NCBI GenBank assembly: GCA_003153855.1
Contig: PMBM01000114.1
Coordinates: 17,839-29,845 of the forward strand
DNA: 12,007 bases
Direction of reading: 5' to 3'
Source of the DNA: Propionibacteriaceae bacterium
Lineage (GTDB): Bacteria > Actinomycetota > Actinomycetes > Propionibacteriales > Propionibacteriaceae
Shown: positions 6,944 to 12,007 of the stretch, one piece after another
Numbering within the stretch: the stretch's first letter is position 1
Layout: the number at the start of each line of letters is the position of its first letter
Notes under the pieces: generated by a model
Database searches by the model: none
What the model was told of the DNA's origin: nothing
The model's input: only the letters and a program-made list of their open reading frames with translations
Position numbers and translations under genes: made by a program

Positions 6944-9258
6944 TGCGCCCCGTCGACAGGATCTGGATCGGAACGTCCGTCGCGGGGCTCATCGGCGGCC
7001 TGACGCTGCTGCCGCTCACCTCCGACGCGAGCTACCTGTACCCGTCGTGGCTCCTCATCGCCGTCCTGAGCGTGGCCGCCGTCGTCGGCGACCGCCTCCG
7101 GCTCGCCAAGGTGATCGTCAACGGGATCCAGATCCTGCTGGCCGCTGCCCTCGCCGTCTCGCTCGCCATGGGCCCGGGCCCGGCGGACGTCGCGTGGTAC
7201 GCGCGGCTGGTCCCGTTGCTCCGTTCCGGCTACGACCACATCCAGACGTCGGCCGCACCCATGCCTCCCGACCCCGGCGCGCAGATCATCCTCACGCTCA
7301 TCGTTGTGCTGCTCTTCCTGGTCGCCGGCATCCTCGCGGACACGCTCGAGAGGCCGGCCTGGACGCTGGCCCCGCTGCTGGCGCTGTACCTCATCCCTGC
7401 GATCGCTCTCCGTACCGACGTCAACGTCGTGTCCTTCCTCGTCGTCGTCATCGGCTACCTCGCGATCCTCTTCGCCGACGGCCTGAACAGTGACCGGCGC
7501 TGGACCAGGAACCTCAGCCACGACAGCGCGATGTCGCGCGGTTCGCGCGGTATCTGGCGGCTCTCGGTGGTCGTCGCGACCCCCACGCTCATCGCCGCGA
7601 TCGTCCTCGGCCTGATCCTCCCCACGCTCTCGCCGACGTTCTTCACGTCGCTGCGACCGAACGGCACCGGACCGATCGAGATGGTCGACCCGCAGCTCGA
7701 CCTCCGGAAGAACCTCGAGCAGGGGACGAGCCGGGAGGTCCTGTCGTACACGACCAACAAGGCGACCGGCACGTACCTGCGGCTCGCAACCCTGCCCGTG
7801 CTCAACGCCGAGGGCTGGGCGCAGTCCCAGGTCACGCTGAAGCAGGGCGGGCTCGGGAGCGTGCCGGGGCTGGCGTCCGCGCCGTCGGGCGGGTCGCGCA
7901 TCACGAACGTCCAGATCGACGACTTCGCCTCGATGTACCTCCCGGCCCCTTACGCGCCGCGGGCGCAGAACGCGACCGGCGAGTGGTCGTACGACCCGGC
8001 GTCGCTCATGATCATCGCGACCGGCGCCAACCGGGCGCGCGCCACCGTCGGGCAGCGGTACACGGTCGAGAGCTGGGACGTCGAGCCGAACGGTGCAGCG
8101 CTCTCGACGGCGAAGGTCGGCGTCCCGGAGGGCCAGTCGATGACGCTGGAGATCCCGGCCGACATCCCGACTCCGATCGTCCAGCTCGTCAACCAGCTCA
8201 CCACCGGGGTCGAGGCGCCCGCCCTCAAGGCTGCGGCCATGCAGGCGTACCTGCGGTCGACGCCCTTCAGCTACTCCGTACAGGGCGCCTCGGGAAAGAC
8301 CTCGTACGACGCGATCTCGACGTTCCTCTTCCAGACCCACACCGGCTACTGCGTCCAGTACGCATCGGCCATGGCGCTCATGGCGCGCATCGCCGGCATC
8401 CCGTCGCGCGTGGCCGTCGGCTTCCTGCCGGGAACGCAGTCGGGCGACCGCTGGCTCGTGACCAGCCACGACATGCACGCGTGGCCGGAGCTGTACTTCG
8501 AGGGTCAGGGCTGGGTGCGGTTCGAGCCGACGCCTGCGGTGGCCGTTCCCCCGCCCTGGACCGTGGTGGCCCCGAACCAGCCGTCCGCCGCCCCGAGCAC
8601 CGTCGCCGAGCCGAGCGTCAGTGCCTCCACCCAGCCGACGGCTCAGGCGACCCAGGATCATCAGTCGCCCAGCGCCGTGGGAATCACCGACGCGGAGGCG
8701 TCGCGGATCCGTACGGAGATCATCCTCGCCATCGTCGGCGCTTTCATCCTGCTCCTGCTGCTCACGCCGATGGTCGCCCGTCGCCTGCTGCGCCGCTCGC
8801 GGCTGGGACCGGCGTCGGATCCGCACGAGTCGGTCGCCCGCGCGTGGCTGGAGGTCCGCGACACGTGGCTCGACCTGGGGCATCGATGGCCGCAGGGAAC
8901 GCCACGCCAGATCGCGGATGTCGTGGGGCAACGCCTTCCGGGCGGGGTGGCCGAGACGTCCCTGTCCGGAGTGGTCTCCGCGGTCGAGCAGTCGCGCTAC
9001 TCCGAGCATCTCGAGGACGTCGAAGGGCTGAGACGTCAGGTCGACGCGGTGCTGTCCGGTCTCGACGCGTCCCGCCCCTGGTATCGCCGGATCGGCCACA
9101 TCATCGTTCCCGGGTCGCTCACGTACGCGGCGCGCCAGTGGTGGCGCCGCGTCACGACCCGACCGGCGCCCGAGGAGCTGGGCGAGGAGACAACCCGCGT
9201 CCCGAGCACCGACGACGAGTCGTACCGGCGACCGGTGGGCGCGTCAACGATCCGCTGA
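6943..9258 (+). CDS. Membrane-anchored transglutaminase-like protein with DUF4129 tail (TgpA type)
   Basis: Protein of 771 residues. The N-terminal third is a multi-pass membrane region with about six hydrophobic segments between residues 8 and 230. A long extracytoplasmic region follows, with the transglutaminase/protease-like core at about 420-530: Cys470 in GYCVQYASA and His512 in HDMHAWPE. The third catalytic position is Glu528 in WVRFEPTP, where many homologues have Asp. A Pro/Ser/Thr/Gln-rich linker (about 533-578) leads to a last membrane helix (591-610) and a cytoplasmic DUF4129-like domain with ARAWLEVRDTW and TPRQIA. Known: this architecture matches TgpA, a periplasmic-facing cysteine protease or transglutaminase-like enzyme in Pseudomonas. 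Its substrate here is unknown. The frame is open far upstream, but the ATG at 6943 overlapping the DUF58 stop is clearly the start. Confidence 0.92.
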   Translation: MRPVDRIWIGTSVAGLIGGLTLLPLTSDASYLYPSWLLIAVLSVAAVVGDRLRLAKVIVNGIQILLAAALAVSLAMGPGPADVAWYARLVPLLRSGYDHIQTSAAPMPPDPGAQIILTLIVVLLFLVAGILADTLERPAWTLAPLLALYLIPAIALRTDVNVVSFLVVVIGYLAILFADGLNSDRRWTRNLSHDSAMSRGSRGIWRLSVVVATPTLIAAIVLGLILPTLSPTFFTSLRPNGTGPIEMVDPQLDLRKNLEQGTSREVLSYTTNKATGTYLRLATLPVLNAEGWAQSQVTLKQGGLGSVPGLASAPSGGSRITNVQIDDFASMYLPAPYAPRAQNATGEWSYDPASLMIIATGANRARATVGQRYTVESWDVEPNGAALSTAKVGVPEGQSMTLEIPADIPTPIVQLVNQLTTGVEAPALKAAAMQAYLRSTPFSYSVQGASGKTSYDAISTFLFQTHTGYCVQYASAMALMARIAGIPSRVAVGFLPGTQSGDRWLVTSHDMHAWPELYFEGQGWVRFEPTPAVAVPPPWTVVAPNQPSAAPSTVAEPSVSASTQPTAQATQDHQSPSAVGITDAEASRIRTEIILAIVGAFILLLLLTPMVARRLLRRSRLGPASDPHESVARAWLEVRDTWLDLGHRWPQGTPRQIADVVGQRLPGGVAETSLSGVVSAVEQSRYSEHLEDVEGLRRQVDAVLSGLDASRPWYRRIGHIIVPGSLTYAARQWWRRVTTRPAPEELGEETTRVPSTDDESYRRPVGASTIR

Positions 9259-9285
9259 GTCGTCTGCGGCTGGGACCAGCGGACG

Positions 9286-9346
9286 GTCGAGGGGCCAGGA
9301 CGTGCGCTCGTACGAGATGGTGGTCGGCGTCTGGTCACCCCTCGAC
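9286..9346. terminator. Long stem-loop between convergent genes, possible bidirectional terminator
   Basis: Perfect 9-base arms GTCGAGGGG (9286-9294) and CCCCTCGAC (9338-9346) enclose further pairing, CCAG(G)ACG (9295-9302) with CGTCTGG (9328-9334). The loop contains the self-complementary CTCGTACGAG (9307-9316). It lies just after the transglutaminase stop and before the convergent DUF3040 stop. There is no U-tract, as is common for actinobacterial hairpins at gene ends. The function is inferred from position. Confidence 0.5.
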
Positions 9347-9363
9347 TCACACGCGGGAGATGA

Positions 9364-9381
9364 CGCCTCGTCCCCGAGGCG
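9364..9381. terminator. Compact GC-rich hairpin between convergent genes
   Basis: CGCCTCG (9364-9370) and CGAGGCG (9375-9381) form a perfect 7-base stem with a TCCC loop, 15 bases beyond the DUF3040 stop. There is no U-tract on either strand. It probably ends transcription of DUF3040, and perhaps of the moxR operon from the other side. Confidence 0.5.
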
Positions 9382-9396
9382 GACGATCGGCTGCTC

Positions 9397-9756
9397 CTAC
9401 TCGGAGCTGCTGTCGTCGGTCTTGCGCCACTGCTCCTCGAGGCGGTGCAGGAAGTCCTGCGCGTCGCTCGTACGGTGCTTCTTCGTGGAGGTCGCACGGC
9501 TCCAGGAGGCGAGGGCGCTGACGGTCGAGACGAGCATGAGGACGAACCCGATGACGCTCACCACCCAGCTGAAGCTCATCCCTGCGATGAGAACAGCGAC
9601 GCCCGCGACGAAGCCGATCGCCGCAAGCGCGGCCCGGCGACGGTGCACGGCGTGTGGCGCCTTGCCCCGAAGCGTGCTCGCCAGCTTCGGGTCCTCCGCT
9701 GTGAGGGCGGCCTCCATCTGAGCGAGCAGTTCCTGCTCTTTCTCCGAAAGGGCCAT
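9397..9756 (-). CDS. DUF3040 domain-containing small membrane protein
   Basis: Protein of 119 residues. The N-terminal MALSEKEQELLAQMEAAL followed by EDPKLASTLR (21-30) is the DUF3040 signature of actinobacteria. Two hydrophobic segments (about 43-60 and 63-85) make a membrane hairpin, and the C-terminal 34 residues are polar with many charged residues. No biochemical function is known for this family. The ATG at 9756 is the start: the minus strand reads AGGAGGT four bases upstream, and a GTG six bases earlier falls at the end of that ribosome binding site. It converges with the transglutaminase gene and is divergent from tal. DUF3040 genes often lie near the dcw cluster or dinB in actinobacteria (recalled, not checked), which fits here. 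Confidence 0.9.
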   Translation of the reverse strand: MALSEKEQELLAQMEAALTAEDPKLASTLRGKAPHAVHRRRAALAAIGFVAGVAVLIAGMSFSWVVSVIGFVLMLVSTVSALASWSRATSTKKHRTSDAQDFLHRLEEQWRKTDDSSSE

Positions 9757-9871
9757 GGTCACCTCCTCGTGTCTTATCGCCCCAGTCTAGGTCGGTACGC
9801 ACAACTCCGAAAGACGCGCGTGGCCGTTGGTCTGGTGAACATAGTCTGAAGGCAACTGAGAAGGAGCTTTT
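9757..9871. promoter_or_regulatory. Divergent promoter region of the DUF3040 gene and tal
   Basis: This 115-base gap must hold both promoters. Candidate elements are weak. For tal, TAGTCT at 9842-9847 could be a -10 box, with no good -35. For the DUF3040 gene, TAGACT (9789-9784, minus strand) lies 17 bases from TTTCGG (9812-9807). No clear operator or riboswitch is seen. Confidence 0.3.
9761..9767 (-). promoter_or_regulatory. DUF3040 ribosome binding site
   Basis: AGGAGGT on the minus strand ends four bases before the ATG at 9756, and fixes that start against the GTG at 9762-9760, which overlaps the site itself. Confidence 0.8.
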
Positions 9872-10963
9872 ATGAACCAGCGCATGCGTGAGCTGTCCGA
9901 CGCAGGGGTGTCCGTGTGGCTCGACGACTTGTCGAGAGAACGCCTCACGGGCGGGAACCTCGCGGGGTTGATCCGGGACTACTCGGTGGTCGGCGTGACG
10001 ACGAACCCGACGATCTTCGACGCGGCGATCGGCCACGGGAACGCGTATGACGAGCAGCTCGCGACCCTGCGTACGCAGGGCGTAGACGTCGCGGAGGCGA
10101 TCAAGCAGCTGACGACGACCGACGTACGGGACGCGTGCGACCTCTTCGCTGACACGTACCGCGCCACGAACGGCAAGGACGGGCGCGTCTCGATCGAGGT
10201 CGAGCCCGGCCTCGCCCACGAGACCGAGGCGACCATCGCACAGGCGCGCGACCTCCACGAACGTGTCGGCCGTGACGAGGTGCTGATCAAGATCCCCGCG
10301 ACGCGCGAGGGGTTGCCCGCGATCAGCGCGACCATCGCCGCCGGCATCAGCGTCAACGTCACCCTCATCTTCAGTGTCGAGCGTTACCGCGAGGTCGTCG
10401 ACGCCTACCTGTACGGGCTCGAGCAGGCGGCCGCGTCCGGCTTCGACCTCAGCCACATCCGCTCCGTGGCCTCCCTTTTCGTGTCGCGCGTCGACACGGA
10501 GGTCGACAAGCGCCTCGACGCGATCGGTGGCGAATCGCTGCAGTTCAAGGGGAAGTCGGGACTGGCGAACGCCCAGCTCGCGTACGACGCCTACGAGGAG
10601 CTCTTCGGCGGCGAGCGCTTCGCGGCGCTGAAGGCCAAGGGTGCGCATGAGCAGCGCCCGCTGTGGGCGTCGACCGGGGTCAAGTCGGACGCTTACCCCG
10701 ACACCCTGTACGTGGCGAACCTCGTCGCTCCGAACACCGTCAACACGATGCCCGAGAAGACGCTCATGGCCTACGCGGACCACGGCGAGATCGGCGTGCC
10801 TGTCGTCGGCTCTGCTCCCGCGGCGACCGCCACCATGAAGGTCCTCGAGGGCGTCGGCATCGACATGACCGACGTCTTCCTCACGCTGGAGAACGAGGGC
10901 GTCGAGAAGTTCCAGAAGTCCTGGGCCGAGCTCACGGAGACGGTACAGAAGGCGCTGTCCTGA
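9872..10963 (+). CDS. tal: Transaldolase
   Basis: Cytoplasmic enzyme of the non-oxidative pentose phosphate pathway. It moves a dihydroxyacetone unit from sedoheptulose 7-phosphate to glyceraldehyde 3-phosphate, giving erythrose 4-phosphate and fructose 6-phosphate. It has 363 residues, the usual size of actinobacterial TalB-like enzymes. Visible are [12 protein letters not shown] (14-25), VTTNPTIF (42-49), the Schiff-base lysine Lys140 in VLIKIPAT (137-144), and PLWASTG (263-269). A strong Shine-Dalgarno AAGGAG (9861-9866) sits five bases before the ATG. In many actinobacteria tal lies beside tkt, zwf and opcA; here it stands alone, on the opposite strand to both neighbours, so it is probably a single-gene transcript. 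The assignment is secure. Confidence 0.97.
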   Translation: MNQRMRELSDAGVSVWLDDLSRERLTGGNLAGLIRDYSVVGVTTNPTIFDAAIGHGNAYDEQLATLRTQGVDVAEAIKQLTTTDVRDACDLFADTYRATNGKDGRVSIEVEPGLAHETEATIAQARDLHERVGRDEVLIKIPATREGLPAISATIAAGISVNVTLIFSVERYREVVDAYLYGLEQAAASGFDLSHIRSVASLFVSRVDTEVDKRLDAIGGESLQFKGKSGLANAQLAYDAYEELFGGERFAALKAKGAHEQRPLWASTGVKSDAYPDTLYVANLVAPNTVNTMPEKTLMAYADHGEIGVPVVGSAPAATATMKVLEGVGIDMTDVFLTLENEGVEKFQKSWAELTETVQKALS

Positions 10964-10991
10964 GGGTCGCCAGTCCACCCCGGCACATCGA

Positions 10992-11023
10992 GTGGCGAGA
11001 ATCCCCCCGCGCGGACTCGCCAC
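10992..11023 (+). terminator. Hairpin after tal, likely terminator
   Basis: Perfect 8-base arms GTGGCGAG (10992-10999) and CTCGCCAC (11016-11023) with a 16-base loop begin 28 bases after the tal stop. No U-tract follows. Position and stem suggest transcription termination of tal. Confidence 0.5.
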
Positions 11024-11079
11024 ACGACGGGAGCGCTGCCGCTCGATGGCTGTGACGGACCGACTCCCGAAATCGCGGC

Positions 11080-11107
11080 GCGGCGACGGGGTACGTCACG
11101 TCGCCGC
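11080..11107. repeat. GC-rich inverted repeat in the tal-dinB gap
   Basis: Perfect 9-base arms GCGGCGACG (11080-11088) and CGTCGCCGC (11099-11107) with a 10-base loop GGGTACGTCA. It could be a second tal terminator or part of the repeat array that starts five bases further on. No gene overlaps it. Confidence 0.5.
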
Positions 11108-11111
11108 CGAG

Positions 11112-11272
11112 TGCGAAGTTGTCGGGGTTATCAGGGCGTCCACGAGCCGCCCGGCGTGGTTCCGCGAAGTTCTCGGGGCTATGAAGCCGTTTCAGGCGTC
11201 CATAACCCCGAGAACTTCGCGTTCGAGGAGCCTCCTGGTCGAGGAGCCCGCCATAAGCCCGAGAAGTTCGCG
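11112..11272. repeat. Symmetric four-copy palindromic repeat array (REP/MITE-like)
   Basis: Four copies of a 20-base unit close to CGCGAAGTTCTCGGGGTTAT. Two are direct (11112-11131 and 11163-11182) and two inverted (11202-11221 and 11253-11272). Both the direct pair and the inverted pair are exactly 51 bases apart, and the whole is symmetric about base 11192. The inner pair matches at 19 of 20 positions and would form a long stem with a 19-base loop. The two 31-base spacers are not alike overall, though each contains a short hairpin. TCAGGGCGTCCA (11131) recurs as TCAGGCGTCCA (11192). No coding frame here looks real. It resembles interspersed palindromic repeats or a small non-autonomous element, but no family can be named. 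Confidence 0.75.
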
Positions 11273-11365
11273 CGCACCTCTTGGCGCATCGTCGCAGCGA
11301 CGAAGCTGATCGCGAGGAGTCCTCGATCCCAGCCAGCCGGGGTCTACTCGCGGGAGGTGACGGAC

Positions 11366-11388
11366 AAATAGCCGCCCGCAAGGGAAGG
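11366..11388 (-). terminator. Possible weak terminator of dinB
   Basis: Just after the dinB stop the minus strand reads GCCTTCCC, TTGC, GGGCGGC and then TATTTGT. GCC/GGC and CCC/GGG can pair around an internal mismatch, followed by a T-rich stretch. The stem is short, so the assignment is tentative. Confidence 0.3.
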
Positions 11389-11390
11389 CA

Positions 11391-12007
11391 TTACGCGTCC
11401 TTGAGGCCGCCCTGGTCGATCGTCGGTACGTGTCGCGTCAGCGTCGCGCGCTGGACGGCGTGGGGGCCGTAGCGGCGGATCGCACGGTCCATCGCCACCT
11501 CCGCCTCGCGCCAGCCGCGGTCGGGGGTGTCGAGGGCGAACTGCTGGTAGGCGGAGTCGGCCTCGACGAGGCCCTGCAGCCGTACGCTCACCTTGCGGAT
11601 CCTCGCCCGCTGCAGCGCCAGCCCGTCGAACAGCCGCAGCACCGCCGCGTGGATCTCACCGGTCACGTCGGTCGGGCTGGGCAGCGTCACCGAGCGGGTG
11701 AGGTCGGTGAAGTCGCTCAGCCGCAGGCCCAGCACCACCGTGCGGCCGACCATGCCGGCGGCCCTGACACGTGACGCCGTGCGGTCAGACATCCGCAGCA
11801 GCTCGACCCGTACCTTCGCCGGGTCGTCGGTGTCCCTGCCGAACGTCTCCCCCGAGCCGATGCTGTGCTCCCTCGTCGTCGCGACGACCCGGCTCGTGTC
11901 GCGGCCCCACGCGAGGTCGGCGAGCAGCGTGCCCTGATGCTGGCCGAACGCGCGCTGAAGGGTCGTCTTCGGTACGTACGCGAGGTCGGCCACCGTCCGC
12001 AGCCCCA
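11391..12007 (-). CDS. dinB: DNA polymerase IV (DinB, Y-family), C-terminal part (cut by window edge)
   Basis: Error-prone translesion polymerase. Only the last 205 residues are in the window; the palm and fingers with the catalytic carboxylates lie outside it. The fragment opens inside the helix-hairpin-helix thumb (GLRTVADL, then LLADLAWGRD) and continues with the linker HSIGSGETFGRD. The little-finger domain follows, including RTVVLGLRLSDFTDLTRS and ALQRARIRKVSVRLQGL. The tail (YQQFALDTPDRGWREAE, then RYGPHAVQRATL) resembles that of actinobacterial Pol IV proteins; QQFALD lies near where a beta-clamp-binding motif is expected but is a poor match to QLxLF. It ends at TAA, 11393-11391. An ImuB-like Y-family paralogue is less likely but not excluded without the N-terminus. 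Confidence 0.9.
   Translation of the reverse strand, partial: GLRTVADLAYVPKTTLQRAFGQHQGTLLADLAWGRDTSRVVATTREHSIGSGETFGRDTDDPAKVRVELLRMSDRTASRVRAAGMVGRTVVLGLRLSDFTDLTRSVTLPSPTDVTGEIHAAVLRLFDGLALQRARIRKVSVRLQGLVEADSAYQQFALDTPDRGWREAEVAMDRAIRRYGPHAVQRATLTRHVPTIDQGGLKDA

Larger units (their letters stand above)
10964..11390. other. 427-base gene-free stretch between tal and dinB
   Basis: Besides the hairpins at 10992 and 11080 and the repeat array at 11112-11272, the right part (11273-11390) holds only a short CGAGGA/TCCTCG dyad near 11321-11333 and, next to the dinB stop, a weak stem. Short open frames across it lack ribosome binding sites and read through the palindromes, so I call no gene. 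It contains no tRNA or recognisable RNA gene. Confidence 0.7.

Noticed and set aside
6733..9099. Long minus-strand open frame opposite the transglutaminase gene
   Set aside because: Its composition is that of an antisense shadow (Arg, Asp, Gly, His) and it lies over a well-supported gene with catalytic residues.
9347..11023. Minus-strand open frame across the DUF3040 gene and tal
   Set aside because: It runs antisense through the complete transaldolase and out of frame through DUF3040, both of which have clear signatures and good ribosome binding sites.
11111..11381. Short open frames or a CRISPR array in the repeat region
   Set aside because: The frames read through the palindromes and lack ribosome binding sites. 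The repeats alternate in orientation and number only four, so they do not form a CRISPR array of direct repeats with uniform spacers.

Overview
This window is high-GC actinobacterial chromosomal DNA. The evidence is the gene content (DUF3040 protein, FtsL- and PBP-type division genes, actinobacterial-style transaldolase), the many GTG starts and the GC-rich codon use. The genus cannot be fixed from the sequence; Propionibacteriales or Micrococcales-like would fit. Almost everything is housekeeping.

Left half, minus strand (read right to left from about 4551 to 1): the start of the division and cell wall (dcw) cluster, in the order mraZ, rsmH (mraW), an ftsL-like gene, ftsI (pbpB) and murE, which is cut by the window edge. 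The rsmH/ftsL and ftsL/ftsI junctions are both 4-base GTGA overlaps, so these genes are probably translationally coupled. Upstream of mraZ is an array of TGGG-type boxes at about 10-base spacing, a very good candidate MraZ operator. Between mraZ and rsmH lies a 156-base leader with a long nested stem, which fits the actinobacterial 'mraW' structured RNA.

Centre, plus strand (4698-9258): a tight three-gene operon encoding a MoxR-type AAA+ ATPase, a DUF58 membrane protein and a large membrane-bound transglutaminase-like protein with a DUF4129 tail. It is transcribed divergently from the dcw cluster across a 222-base control region. MoxR, DUF58 and transglutaminase genes commonly travel together and probably act at the cell envelope, but their exact substrate is unknown.

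Right part: a small DUF3040 membrane protein (minus), a single-gene transaldolase (tal, plus), a 427-base gene-free stretch and the C-terminal third or more of DNA polymerase IV (dinB, minus, cut by the window edge). The gene-free stretch holds two strong hairpins and a symmetric four-copy 20-base palindromic repeat (11112-11272). That array is the least explained structure here. I found no defence system, CRISPR array, transposase, prophage, tRNA or rRNA.
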